From contig MARA01000052.1 in NCBI GenBank assembly GCA_001792895.1, forward strand, positions 1 to 64,000: DNA of 64,000 nucleotides. Direction: 5' to 3'. The first letter of the stretch is position 1. Every line of letters starts with the position of its first letter. Source of the DNA: Lentinus brumalis (lineage: Eukaryota > Basidiomycota > Agaricomycetes > Polyporales > Polyporaceae). Both the position numbers and the translations under genes were made by a program. The notes under the pieces were generated by a model. That model searched no databases. It saw nothing but the letters and a program-made list of their open reading frames with translations, and had not been told where the DNA came from. This document shows, one piece after another, positions 33,805 to 45,553 of this stretch.

Positions 33805-35390
33805 ATGAGCGCAAGAGCTCCTTTTGTGCCCCGCCCCGCCTCTCGCGTCGATGCTGCCGCGGACCAGCCTCCAGCGTCGCGCTCGCCGCCGCCTGCTGGC
33901 TACGAGGCGTTCCGTCCGACTGGTCTCCTCAGCCCCGACGCGCATATACCCAACGGCGACAGCTCCCGCAACGTCCTCGACGGCTCTGACGGCTCTTCTG
34001 CTCACCCCTCCTCTGCCAGCTTCAAACCACTCAATCTCTCGGGCCTCGGCAAAGCCAAGAACGGCCCCCAAGGCGCGCACAACTCGCGCACCAGCAAGCC
34101 CCGCTCCTCTCACGACGGCTCAGTTCGTTCTCCCAAGCCCTTCTCGTCTGTCCAGCACAAACATCTTGCCGCTCCTCGCCCTTCGTCTCCTTTCTTCCCC
34201 AATGCCGGCCTTAACTCGATGAACGTCTTCCGCGCTCCTGCTCCTCCCCAGATGCTACACCCAAGCGGCAACGACGATATGAGCTCGAACAAGGCGCATA
34301 TAGTCAACTCCTCCGAAGATTCCGCCCGCAGAATGGCGGACATGCCTGGCAGACCTCCCTCCGCTCAGGCCTCGGACACTTTCCGCTTCATGGACCCGTC
34401 TCTCGTCTCTGCTCACCGCGCACCTCGCTCGTCTTCTCATCCTTCTCTGGCTAGCATACACGAAGTCGAAGAGGAACACGAGACCGACAGCCCTCACAAG
34501 GTCCAGCAGATGGGCCCTCCCATGGACCCGCACTCGCAAGGCAGCTACTCTGGCGACTACGTCGAAGACTTTGAAGATTCGGGGCACGCCGAGAGCCCGC
34601 ACTTCACCCAGGGCATGCGCAGGGTGTCCAAGCGCCCCGAGCGCGCGGCTGAGGAGGACGAGTACGAGTACGGGACGGGTGCGAAGAGGTACAAGATGGC
34701 ACCGCAGGTACGTCGACCATCGCCGTGCTCCGACCGTGCCTTCACCTACGTAGGACGAGTACGCCATGTCCTTTGGCGGACGCGCTACCCCAATGCGGTA
34801 TCCGGGCGGCGAGTTCGAGCGCACCGCGACCCCAGCGCAGAGCGCGCCGATGCTCCCACCTCCAGCGACGCGCAAGGTCGGAGGCGACGAGCACAAGCAA
34901 GCTCTCTATCGGCTGCTTGGTCAAGACCTGGACATATGCGTGGAGGCGCACGCCGACGCGTATGAGCAGGCGCGGAAGAAGTGGTCCGAGTGTTCGATTG
35001 AGGAGTGGACCCAGGGTGCCGACGGTGTGTTCATTGCTGTCTGGTCTACACATGCCCTTATCGTCTGATTGCAGAATTGGCGACGCGATTTGGCAAGATG
35101 CTCGACTTCGTATGTCCGTTCGTATTCCCCATGCAGATTAAAGCTCACGAGTGCGTCGCAGGTGAAGGACAACATGTCGTGAGTGCATCTGTCCCACATC
35201 GTCGTTCTTACCCAACACGCTTTACAGCACCAAGCTGTCCTTGTACGCTTCGCTGCACACCGCGATCGCCGGGCATCGCGCGGTGCTCACTGAGCGCGAT
35301 AAAACCCTCAGCGATGCGAGGGAGAGCCTGGCCAGGGAAGCGGCCGCGGTCGTGGGCGGGATGAAGACCATTGGGGCGGCAGAGACTTGA
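33805..35390 (+). CDS. Ecm11-like protein (extracellular mutant 11 C-terminal domain)
   Basis: Starts MSARAPFVPRPASRVDAAAD (ATG 33805). The first about 300 residues are Ser/Pro/His-rich and probably disordered. An intron at 34709-34755 joins to DEYAMSFGGRATPMRYPGGE, and the conserved part is LYRLLGQDLDICVEAHADAY, KKWSECSIEEWTQGAD, ELATRFGKMLDF and KLSLYASLHTAIAGHR, ending GAAET (TGA 35388-35390). Two further short introns fall in the last 350 bp. This C-terminal pattern resembles the Ecm11 family. In yeast Ecm11 acts with Gmc2 in the central element of the synaptonemal complex. The assignment rests on recall of family character, not on an alignment. Confidence 0.6.
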
Positions 35391-35570
35391 GGGCGGAATG
35401 ACATTGGTACGGACTTCTTGATGCTGTCTCCTGTTCTGCTCTCGATCCGATCCAAAGCATTGTACATTATGTGGTGCGCTGTGGTATACAACAATACACG
35501 AGATATCTGCGATCTCACCAGATGCGCTCCGCGATGCTATTCCATTCCATCCTGTTCCGAACCCGTTCAT

Positions 35571-36068
35571 CTACGCGTCCTTGGCCTGCAGCTCCTTGAC
35601 GATCTCTACGGCGCGCTTGAACTTGGCCTTCTGCTCGTCCGTCGGATGCACGAAGCTCGTGCCACCTCCACACCCCTGGGGGCCGCCGTTCTGCCACATG
35701 AAGTCATCGGACCCGAACGCGATACTCGTGTCGAGCCCGTAGATGTCCTCGCTCCCCGGCGGCTGCTCGGTCGGGAGGTCCTGGAGGATCGAGCGCAGCT
35801 CCGCGACGAGCGCGGCGGTGTGCTCGTTCTGCGCGGAGATGGACTTGGGCACCGCGTCCTGGAGGGACGGGGTGCCCTTGGGCCTGTGCGCGGCGGTGAT
35901 GTTGAGGAGGTTCTGGGTGGGGATGCCGGTGATGGTCACGATCTGGCTCGGGGTGGGGGGCGCGAAGCCTCCGGTGATGCCTGCGGTGGTTTAGCGTCGT
36001 TATCGGATGCAGTCGCTCGCGGGACGCGTACCTTCCTGGAGGCGGAGGGAGAACTCGGGGATAGACAT
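35571..36068 (-). CDS. Small protein of unknown function, about 135 residues
   Basis: Starts MSIPEFSLRLQEG (ATG 36066-36068), one intron at about 35977-36031, then ITGGFAPPTPSQIVTITGIP and a long second exon with VAELRSILQDLPTEQPPGSE and CGGGTSFVHPTDEQKAKFKR, ending KELQAKDA. Mostly hydrophilic, with a helical C-terminus; no membrane span. No function is known to me. It is a compact, intact, two-exon gene between the Ecm11-like gene and recyclin. Confidence 0.65.
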
Positions 36069-36231
36069 GGCTTGGGAAATGGGTGTAGGAGGGGTGGGTA
36101 GATGTGCGAGCGGCGTGTGGGCGATGGTGGAGAAGAAAGACGAGGAGAGGAGATCGCTTTAAGAGGCGAGCGACGGGCGCCTGGCGATGGTCGCTGCGCC
36201 GTGGGCGTGACGTCACATTGCCCATATATGG

Positions 36232-39200
36232 TCAGCAGACAATGCAGTCCTCCTTGAAAGAAAGGTTGTACATCGTCTTGTCCACCGTCTTCTCGATCTT
36301 CTTCCAGTCAGACCGCCGCTGAATAAACTCGTAGATATCCTGTAAAAAGTTGAGTGGGTTGTGCAGCAGGACAGAGCTGAATGCGCACCTCTGGCCGGTA
36401 CGCGCCTCCGTATCGCGTCACGTCCCGCACGATTTGCGCAAGATCCTTCGCATCCTCGACGACGTAGACGTGACCGAGCATCTTCAGGTACGAGAACTCG
36501 GAGATGATGCTGGCCACTCGCAGCGACGTGATGAACCCGTGGTACGCGTTCAGGTCCGCGATGACCTGGAAGCCGCCGTTCAGGGAGATGATCTGCCGCT
36601 TGATGTGCTTCTGCAGTATGCTGCGCGGAATGTGAGCTGCGGCGCAAGCCTGCGCAAACGGAGAGACGTACGCGATGAGCCGGATCCCAACTTCCTGGTA
36701 GAACACCTCCAGCACCTCCTTGCTCGTGCTGCCCTTGAGCAGCTGGCAGTGCATCTGGAGGCACTTGATAGCCTCTCGACAGCCCTCTGTCGGTCCGAGC
36801 TCGAGCGCGCTGTCGTCTGGGGGGTAGTATTCCCGGGGCTTCGTCAGCTTCTGGATTATATGCTCGACCTACGCACTAGTGTCAGTACGAGGAAGACTAG
36901 ACAAGCGAATGACTTGCCTGGTTCATGAGCGCGTCTGTGGCAGCGTTCAGCCCGGCAGCAACGCTGTCGTCCAGCACATCTTCAAAGTGCTTCTTCTCGC
37001 GCACCACGGGGTTGAGGAAGTCAGTCTTGTCTATGTGCGGGGCCTAACGAACAGGTCAGTAAGATATAGCTGACCGCACGCCAAGTAACTGACCAGCTCC
37101 TTCTCAAAGTAGACCTGTATCATCGACTGCATCGTATCTCCGATATGCACAAGTTCGAAGAATTGGAGGAGCGGCGCGACGCTCTTCGTCTCTTCATGTT
37201 CCGCCGGCTTGTACGACCGCATCTGTTCGATGGCACTGGCGCATGAGGTCAACTGAGAGTCCAGCAATATCTACAGTACAAGCCGACGCACGTCTGGAAA
37301 CCGGGCTTGATATGTCGCTCGCCAAGAGCTTGCAAGAGTAACACGAAAATCTCCTCGATCGTGTCGCGGACCCGATGGCCGTACGACCCGGGGTAGCCCG
37401 AGAACGTCTCGGCGCGCTTGAGCGAGTCGCGGTCGGCGTGGATGAGTTCGAGCGCGGTGTCCAGGGAGAGTAGGAGGTCGAGGTTGTCGAGCGGAGCCGC
37501 GTTCGGGTTCGGCGTAGACACTCGCGTGGACTGCAGAGACGTCGGCGCGGTACTGTGCGAGTCGTCGGTCGCAATCGACACAGTCAAGGAGGCTATGCAA
37601 GCTTGTCAGTCGGAGGGCACCTCGCGGAGGTACGGACGACCACTCACACCGCGGAGTCTTCTCGCTCGGCTTCTCGTTCACGATTTCGTCCTCGTCCTCG
37701 TCCGCGCCGATGTCGAACAACATCCCGTCCCCGCTGCCCTTCTCAAAGTCCCGCACGTACCCGTCCTTCCCGTTCCCGCTCCACGACGGCATGCGCAACG
37801 GGAATGCGCCGCCGCCTTGGCTCGTTCCACCGGTGGCACCCCAGCGCTGCGGATTGAGCATCTGAATACCCTGCACGGCAGCGCTGCTGCCGGTGGTGAT
37901 CGCCGCGCCGACGGCGCGCGGGACGATGGTGACGGGGAGGAGCAGGACGTCCGTGAAGGACGCGAGGACGGTGCGCTTGACTTGGGCTGGGTTGTGCGAG
38001 CCGAGGAAGCGGGCGTGTTCTGTGCTGCTGGTGGGGGTGCCTGCGGCTACGCGGTGCTCTGAGAGCTGGAGAATGGGTGGTGAGTTAGTGACGAGTAGGG
38101 AGGGAGAGGGGAGGACGCACCTGCTTCTCCCAGGAGCGGCAGGTCATCTCGAAGCTCTGCTTGACGTACTCGACTTCCTCGTCGAGATACTCGTCCATGT
38201 TCGGCTCGAACATACGGTAGCTGCGACGATGTCAGTATGGGCGGTGGGTCTCGGGCCTCAGAAACATACACGACGTCCTCGGCTTTCGTCTTCGGCATCT
38301 GGAGGTCCGCTCGCGTCGCGGCGACTTGGACGATGGTGTCGACCATACGCCATGCCTCCTTGAAGCTCGCCGCACAGGCTTTGAGGAAGATCTCGTTGGA
38401 GATTTCTCGCGCGCGCGTAAGCAAATTGGCGATGTATTCTCCTACCTAACGAGCTTGTCGGCATTTGCACGCACACTCAAGGAAACGGACGTACCACTTC
38501 GTTCGCTAAACGGTCAGAGAAGGAGATCAGGACGTTTGCATCTGGCGGGAACACGCGGACTGCGCGCGAGCCATGCTCTTGCAGCGCGGCGAGGATCTCC
38601 GCCATGAACCCGTCCATGGGCGTGAAGTCGAGCTTCGAGTCCGCCCTGCGCGTCCATGAGCCGTGAGCAGCGCCGCGCGATACGGAGAGACGTACGTGAA
38701 GTTGTCGAGGGGCTTCCACTTGCTCTGCTCGTAGAAGATCTCGCGCTTCTCTGCCCACATCTTCCCGAGCTCCCACTCGCCGCCGGAGCCGTCCCAGACC
38801 TCCCAGCTGGCCTCTGCGGCCTCGGCCATGCCCGGCTCGTCGCCCTTGCCGTCGGCGACGTCGAAGGCGGTGAGGAGACCGTCCTCGAAGCGGTCGACTG
38901 CGGCACGCAGCGCAGCACTCAGCGTCTCCCAGTCGCGCAGCGGCTTGACGAGTGGTGAGAGGAAGAGAGTTAGTAAGCGGAGGGTGTGCGCCTGGTGTCG
39001 GAGGGACGGCGCGGGCGAAGGGAAGAGATTGGAGAGGACGGCGTGCGGCGGGGAGGAGAGTGCGGGGACGAGCGGTTTGAGGAGTGTGTGCGCACGGATG
39101 TACTGGGCGCGGTAAGTCTTGGTAGAAGACGGACCTTGTGTGAACGCGGCGGAGGGCATGCGAGGCGTGCTGAAAGTCCCGACAAAGTCGCCCATTTCCT

Positions 39201-39657
39201 CCGCGGTGGGGGCGTTGATGGAGGCGAAGTCGCCAAAGTCATCGTCGAGGCTCTCTGGAGCGAGGGTCGGGGGCGCGTGGGTCTTGTCGAGCCCGTTCTG
39301 CACCTTTTGCTTGTCGTCGAGGGCGTCGAGGACGTCTGCGAGCTTGTGCTTTTCGACGCCGAATGCTCTCCAGCGGGCCTCCCAGACGCGTTCGTCCTTT
39401 GCGAGGTTTGCGAGGGCGCGGGAGCAGCGGGCGTAGGCGGAGATGTCTGGGACGGCGAGGTGTGTGAGGACGAGGATGTGGAGATCGACGGGGAGACGGC
39501 CGATGAGCTGGAAAGGGGCGTAGCTCTTGGATCGCGAGTGAGAGGACGGCGGAAGAGGAGTGGACTTGCTCAGAGAGAAACGGTTGGACGAAGAGGCGGC
39601 GGGAGCAGAGCCGTTGTTGTACAGCCGGACGGGCTCGAGAGTGGCAAACTTGTCCAT
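36232..39657 (-). CDS. RCY1: Recyclin-1-like F-box/exocyst protein
   Basis: Starts MDKFATLEPVRLYNNGSAP (ATG 39655-39657). An F-box is at residues about 48-95 (LIGRLPVDLHILVLTHLAVP, DISAYARCSRALANLAKDER), followed by an exocyst Sec10-like helical region spread over about ten exons (ISNEIFLKACAASFKEAWRM, DTALELIHADRDSLKRAETF, IQVYFEKELV, VLEVFYQEVGIRLIAYVSPF, LNGGFQVIADLNAYHGFITS). The C-terminus DCIVC (stop 36232-36234) is a CaaX-like box that could be prenylated, as in Rcy1. In yeasts Rcy1 acts in endosomal recycling and SCF. The length, about 850-900 residues, fits. The frames are intact across all exons seen. Confidence 0.82.
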
Positions 39658-40074
39658 TGCGCGAGAAACACGTCCAGTGAGAACGGAGAGGTCTAAGCTA
39701 CTTCTAGCTCAAGAGGAACATGGAAGACGAGACAGCGAGGCAAGGTGGTGGTGGTCGAGGAGAGAGACGGGAAGCGAAGCGCCGAACTCGGGATGGATGG
39801 CCGGACTGAGCGTCCGTGCGATTCAAAAGGTCCGAAGTTACATTGCGAACATTACGCTACAAGGAATAGATTTACAAGCTGTCCGTGTGTCGAGATTGTA
39901 CAATGTGCGAGATACTACGGGGCGCGTGTACAAGGAAGCACGGATATGACCGCGGGATGCGGAGGACTATGGGTAACAAACAACAGGTGTGCGGGACTAA
40001 CGTCTGCCTAGGGGAGACAAGTGCGGGACGTATGGGTGACTGGGGGATGCTAGTGAGAACCGACTGGGTGCAAC

Positions 40075-40353
40075 TTAGCAGCAGCAGGGGATGGGGATGA
40101 TGTAGCACACGCCGCCGCCCTACGATGAAGGTCAGAGAGAAGGCTACGCGGTGAAAGCAGCAGGACTCACGGGACACGGGATGCAGCCTCCTCGGATACG
40201 CTCTGCCTTGTGAGCCTGCTGGGCGTTGTCGCGCGAGGCGGGGTCGAGAGACATGGCTGCAACGGGAGCGGGCTGCGTGTGCGTGACCGTGGCAGGCTGG
40301 TCTGTGGAGAGGTGCGCGGCGGGCGGGTAAGTCACGGTTGTCGAGGAAGACAT
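40075..40353 (-). CDS. CYSTM-like small cysteine-rich protein
   Basis: Two exons encode about 75 residues: MSSSTTVTYPPAAHLSTDQP..., a hydrophilic middle, then RIRGGCIPCP, an intron of about 50 bp (GTGAGT to GTAG, about 40118-40168), and GGGVCYIIPIPCCC before TAA (40075-40077). A disordered N-terminus with a short hydrophobic Cys-rich tail ending in CCC is the layout of CYSTM proteins, tail-anchored or palmitoylated membrane proteins linked to stress tolerance. The second exon is too short to be called by length alone. Confidence 0.6.
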
Positions 40354-40514
40354 GGTTGTCGTGGACGTCGTGCAAGTCGTGTAGGTCGTCGTCGGGGTTG
40401 TCGTTCAGGATGAGGAGCGGAAAGTTGTGTACTTACAGTCTTGAGTCCGCTCAATGACGTCGTTCTCCCGCTGCTGTGAGACCACATGGAGCGTGCAGCG
40501 AGGCAAACATCATC

Positions 40515-40600
40515 GGCCCAATGGTCTAGAGGTAAGATACTTGCTTTGGGTGCTTCGGCGCGATTGCAAGGGATCCCGGGTTCGAATCCCGGTTGGGCCC
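40515..40600 (+). tRNA. tRNA-Pro (UGG) with a 14-nt intron
   Basis: Acceptor arm GGCCCAA (40515-40521) pairs with TTGGGCC (40593-40599). The D-arm region GGTCTAGAGGTAAGAT follows. The anticodon stem CTTGC/GCAAG encloses TTTGGG with anticodon TGG (40546-40548); a 14-nt intron sits at 40551-40564, directly after position 37. The T arm GATCCCGGGTTCGAATCCCG is intact. A pol III terminator (CTTTTT) follows at 40601. The mature length would be about 72 nt before CCA addition. Confidence 0.93.
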
Positions 40601-40606
40601 CTTTTT
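40601..40606 (+). terminator. Pol III terminator of tRNA-Pro
   Basis: A run of five T directly after the discriminator base of the tRNA gene. Confidence 0.75.
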
Positions 40607-40722
40607 GCGCTCCACGCCTGCAGTAGACGCCGCGGAGACGCCAGGTGCCGAGGCGCGTCGGGTTCGCGTCTGCGGAGTCTGACAGCGTCGACGTCCAAAA
40701 GCTCGTCCACGAGCACCCGGCC

Positions 40723-41937
40723 ATGGTCCCTCGGTCTATGCTTGCCCACCGACTCCGCTTGTCTCGTCTCGGCTCTGTCTCGCGTCCCGGCCATGTCCTC
40801 GCTCGCTCTCTGGCGACTCAGTCCGCGCCCGAAAACCGAGAGGGTCCCCCTCACCTCGAACAACAAAATCAGCCTCCGCCTCCGCCCCAGACATGGCTGG
40901 CACGCCAGATAAAGCAGAGCCCCGTTGCAAGGCAGGCCTTCTTCAGGCTCCTCAACCTTCTCGGCTACGGTAGCGCGAAACAGTACGCAGGACGCAGGGC
41001 CTTTGCAATGTACACAAACTTGTGCATTCCGCGGCCGGACGAGGAGAGCCAATTCTGGAAACAAGGTGAGCATGCGACTAACCATACTGTCGCGCCTCGG
41101 AACTGACCCTCCTTTCCAGAGTGCCATCTACCTCCGACGTTCCAGTCCTGGTTCACCGTCACGAATCTCCACGTATGGCTCCTCACTGTCCGACTGCGAG
41201 CCCTCCCCGCCCCGCACGGCACACACTACATCCAGGGTCTCATCGACCACTTCTTCCTCGATGTCGAGGACCGTGTCCGCGCCGTCCTCCAGCCTGCATC
41301 TCCCAACGTCCTCACCCCGCAACACAATCTCGTGCCTTACACGCGTCCCTCTGACTTTTACACCATCGCAAACGGGCACAACTCCCGACCGCGACCCCGC
41401 GGCAAGGCTCCCGAGCGTCTCGTCACCCGCCAGATGAAGATCTTCAAGGAGCAGTGGGCCGGTATGGGCATGTCCTTCGACCTCGGTCTCGTCCGCAGCG
41501 ACGCAGAGCTCGCCGGCGCAGTCTGGCGGAACCTCCTCGGCGCGCGCGGCGCAAAAGGGTTCGCGTATCCCTCCGACGACGCGGACGCGCAGAGATACTT
41601 CCGGCGCACGGTCAACTTGGCGGGAGGAGAGGTCGAGAAGCTGGAGTCCATCGAGAAGCGCGGCGGACTCGAGGCGGAGGAGGCGCGGGACGACGGCTCG
41701 GGCATGCACGACCACCCGCCGAGCGAGGTCGACAAGTACGTCGCGTACCCGGAGGTGATGGCGGAGGTCGTCGAGTACGTTCGGCGAGAACTCGTGCGGC
41801 TGGAGAGCATACCAGACGAGGCGATCATTGGGAAGGGGCAGTTTGGGACGGAGAGCGAGGGCCTGCAGCAGATGAAGTTCGGGCCTGTGCGCTCGCAGGA
41901 CGGGCTGCTCGCAGCGTTGAAGGCGTCGGACTCGTAG
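40723..41937 (+). CDS. CBP3: CBP3/UQCC1-type ubiquinol-cytochrome c reductase chaperone
   Basis: Mitochondrial assembly factor for complex III. In yeast Cbp3, with Cbp6, binds mitoribosomes and newly made cytochrome b. The N-terminus (MVPRSMLAHRLRLSRLGSVS, RSLATQS) is a typical Arg/Ser-rich presequence. After one intron at about 41065-41120 the conserved core follows: FFRLLNLLGYGSAKQYAGRR, QSWFTVTNLHVWLLTVRLRA, HYIQGLIDHFFLDVEDRVRA, RQMKIFKEQWAGMGMSFDLG and AVWRNLLGARGAKGFAYPSD. The C-terminus has an acidic helical extension (VEYVRRELVRLESIPDEAII). The frame is intact to TAG 41935-41937. A second ATG at 40738 is an equally good start. Confidence 0.88.
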
Positions 41938-42052
41938 TGCTTCGTTGACCGGTATTGTACCTGCACCTAATGCGCACTCCCTCGGTGTATATCTGCCGTA
42001 ATGCCTGATATGAGACGCGCGGAAGGCGATCACGGACAAGCTCCACGTCGGA

Positions 42053-43776
42053 GTGGCTGTGAGCGACGGCATGCCCCTTGGCCGTACTCCTCGACGTCGT
42101 CCCGTCCTTCGCGCTCCCCTCGCCGCCTCCTCCTCGGCGCGCGCGATGCCCTCCGACAGCAAGGACGCCCGCAGACACGGCGTGCAGCTGATCTCGCACG
42201 CACAGCTCGCCCTTCGCTTTCTCGGACGCGCTCTCCTTGCCGCCATCAAACTGCCCATGATACCCCCGCTCGTCTCCTTCGCCGCTCTCTTCTGGTATGT
42301 CTATGGTCGTGTCAACGCCTATCTGCCCATACAGGATGTCTGGTCGTACGCGTTCCCCCAAGCATGGAGGCTGTGGATCGCCTTCCTCATCGTCCTCCCC
42401 ATATTCGCCACCGTCCAGCTCCTCTGGCTTCTCGCAAGCGCGTCGGTAAGCAGGCGATTCGGTGGTCGCGGGAAGGCCAAGGGCAGGGAGCAGGAGGGAT
42501 ACATGATGCTCAACGGAGGAGAGAGGGCCACCGAGGACGGCGAGTGGAACGACGAACACGGCGCACGCTCTCATCCCACGCGGTCACGACTACCTGGCGT
42601 CGCCTCGCTCCTCTGGTACGCCCAATGCATCCTCTGTGCGTACGTCGCTCTCTATGGCTACTACCACTACAAGCATTACGAGTACGAGGGCGACACCCGC
42701 TACCGCTCGACTCTCCACAAGGCCCTCGCAGACCCCCACCGCCGTCCGTCTGGGTACGGCCGCGGTGAGAAGATCTTCATCGCCGCCGCCTTCCACCAAA
42801 ACGAGGCCGTCATTCCCTACTGGACACGCACTATGCTCGACACCATCGTCTACCTCGGCTCGGACAACGTCTTCGTGTCCATCATCGAAAACTACTCCTC
42901 CGACCGCTCCCCGGACCTGCTCCGCGAGTTCGCGAGCGAACTCGACCGTCGTGGCGTGCGCAACCGCGTACTCGTCCAGGATGAGACCGTCAAGAAGCCG
43001 GAGGACGTGCAGTGGAACCCGCGCATCGAGTTCCTCGCCGCCATCCGTAACCAGGCCCTCGAGCCGCTCCTCCAGACCGGCGGGTACGACAAGGTCCTCT
43101 TCTCCAACGACATCTACATCGAGCCCGAGTCCGTGATCGAGCTGCTCGAGACCCGCGCCGGCGACTTTGACTTTGCGTGCGGACTCGACTTTGGCCACTT
43201 TGGCGCGTACGACATGTGGGTGCTCCGCGACCGCGTCGGGCGGCTCACCGCGGGCATCTGGCCGTACTTTTTCGACACGGCGGACTACGAGGCGATGAAG
43301 GCCGAGGAGCCGGTGCCCGTGTTCACGTGCTGGAACGGGATTGTGGTGTTCCAGGCGGACCCGCTGCTCCCCGTGCATCTGCGCTCGAACCGCACGCTCT
43401 CGACGTCCCCGCTCGCGTCTCTCCCGCCCCCAAATCACCCCTGGGCGAAGAAGGTCGCGGAGTCCCCGGCGCTGACGCCGCCGCTCGCGTTCCGCGCGTC
43501 GGCGGAGGGCGAGTGCTACTCGTCCGAGAGCTTCTTGCTGCCGTACGACTTCCGCAGGATCATGGGCCTGGGAAGGTGTATGCGAACCCGCGCGTGATCA
43601 GCGGGTACGTGTGGGTGTACTATGTGTGGCACAAGTGGGTGCTGCGCCAGCGGCACGTCAAGTGGTTCGTCGAGCAGGTGTGGGACGGCGCGTGGATGCA
43701 GTATGCGCGCATGATTGTGGGGGACGCGAAGCAGGTCTGGACGTGGGACGGGGTGGACTGCCATCCGTGGTGGTGA
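42053..43776 (+). CDS. CAP59-family mannosyltransferase, frameshifted in this sequence
   Basis: Relative of cryptococcal Cmt1/Cap59 alpha-1,3-mannosyltransferases, type II or multi-span Golgi membrane enzymes that use GDP-mannose. Membrane segments: MIPPLVSFAALFWYVYGRV and WIAFLIVLPIFATVQLLWLL, plus VASLLWYAQCILCAYVALYG. The catalytic part has EKIFIAAAFHQNEAVIPYWT, NVFVSIIENYSSDRSPDLLR, PRIEFLAAIRNQALEPLL, DKVLFSNDIYIEPESVIEL and FACGLDFGHFGAYDMWVLRD. After IMGLG the frame is lost because the G run at 43570-43572 is one base short. With one more G it continues KVYANPRVISGYVWVYYVWH and ends DGVDCHPWW (TGA 43774-43776). Start uncertain: MAVSDG (42053) or MPSDSK (about 42146). Confidence 0.82.
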
Positions 43777-43779
43777 GCT

Positions 43780-44815
43780 CCGTGCTCCGAGCGAGGTTGC
43801 GGTTGTATGTATATACTCGACACGGACTGATGATACGTTCTGCTGCGTACCGATGTACTTCGGTTTGTCCATACTTACTCATACTGCATAGTGTATCGTT
43901 TGTGCTATACTTCAATATGTCGCTGTGATCAATTGCTTTGAATAACAATACCAGACATCTGCCCTATTTACTGGATATTTTTCCAACAGTGTTTTCTCAA
44001 GACACGATGAGCTCGGATATCAAATGATGCAGCTGGGTATGTAATTTTATAAAATCATGATGCGAGTTGTCAAAAAATATCGGTGATGTGCTTAACAGTC
44101 ACACTTGGGTGAGAGTCCCTGAAACAATCCAGAATAAGTACCTGAATAGTTATTACAGGGATACTCTACTGATACAAAAACATATTTGCCCCTTAGTCAC
44201 AGGCCACCAGGCCTGCTGCGGCATGTATGTGACAGCCTCAAGTGGCTTGTTTTGGGGCATTTAGATGCCCGTGATCGGAATTTTTTGCCGTAGTATAGTT
44301 GATTTTAATACTACTAAACACCAAGCACTTGTGCTGCTATGCCACAAAGCAAGTTGACTAAAAAGTTATATAGTAGATTGGCTCATGATGCATTGAGCCA
44401 ATGACAGTTCCAAGTAGGCACTTTATGCTGAGAACTCCATCTATCCATGCATAAGTGCTCACGATGCAAAGAAAAATGGGGTCTTGATTCAATGCTTTAT
44501 GAATAAGTTTACTGTACTCTTGGCCCAGCATGGGGTTATGATGCAGCCGAGTATGTAATTCTATAGGAACTGGGGGTTAACACCAGCAGCTGCCTGTGTG
44601 GTTGGATTCATGAAGGTTTGAGCACCTTTGAATGGTCCAGCCTGGGCTTGCGCAGCTCTGGGAGTTCCCGGCTTGGGTGCTTGGAAATGGAGAAAATGCG
44701 TAATCTGGGTCAACATAAGTCATGATAAGCTCATTAAATGGTCAAACAATTCACAAAACCTTCAAATAAATCGTGAAAAATAGCGGAAAATAGGGGGGAA
44801 AATACCTGATACAAT
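43780..44815. other. AT-rich intergenic boundary without a supported gene
   Basis: Composition drops sharply in GC after about 43920, which marks the switch from the housekeeping block to transposon sequence. A phrase GATGCAGC(T/C)G(G/A)GTATGTAATT occurs at about 44028 and again at about 44534. I see no gene. Confidence 0.5.
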
Positions 44816-44819
44816 AGCG

Positions 44820-45528
44820 GTCCAGGGTGGTCCTGAACATTGCCCGAGGTAGCCAGGACTGGTTCTGGGACTGGACCCTGCAACACTACCTTGAGGATAT
44901 GAGCATCTTTGATTTAAGATGGACAAGAGATCCAGAGTCTGTACCAGAGCAAGCAACAAGTAAGAGGATAAGCAAGAGATAATACCAATCAAAAAGGAAG
45001 CCAAGCCAGAGGTAAAAAGTCAAGCAGAAGTGGGAGACGGAGGTCAGAGGTCAGAAGTCAGAAGTCTGGTTGCAAAGATTGAACTATGAGAGAAGAGCGA
45101 ACAGAATAGAGCTCAGAGCCGTAATGGGGAGTGTAATGAGATATCCAAACTGAGGTCTAAGTGTGGCTACAAAGAGGCATATAAAACAAAGAGCAAAGGT
45201 CCAGAAAGGAGTAGCCAAGACATAATTAAAGGAGGTTAAGAATTGGAGTCAGATGGAACCTGATGATCAGCCAATATAAAGTATAGTAAGATTGAATTAA
45301 CAGACAGATACAATTGAGAACAGATATAAATGGAGTTGAAGTCAAGCAGAAACAGATAAGCAGAGTCAGATACAAATGGGAGCAGATAAGCCTCAAGTCC
45401 AGGTTAGGTAAGACAGCAGTAAGGGATGGAGGTGATTGGCAATAGCAACACATGTGAGTTGAACCGGAGTTGCAGAGTTCAGAGCAAGTCTGGACCAGAG
45501 TTCATGCCTTGAGGCACGGGATGTAATA
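44820..45528 (+). mobile_element. Diverged LTR copy (family of 54948-55730)
   Basis: Aligns along most of its length with the LTR at 54948-55730 (shared CCAGAGCAAGCAA(C/T)(A/G)AGTAAG, GATAAGCAAGAGAT(A/G)ATACCA, GTAATGGGGAGTGTAA-like and GGAATGTAA-like phrases) but has many substitutions and a weakened 3' end (GGGATGTAATA). No internal retroelement genes flank it, so it is an old solo LTR or fragment. Confidence 0.7.
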
Positions 45529-45553
45529 GTTTGGCACACTGCTAGTGGCAGGA

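Noticed and set aside
40454..41127. Open frames across the tRNA-Pro gene
   Set aside because: They overlap a well-formed tRNA and have no family; the coding signal of CBP3 starts downstream.
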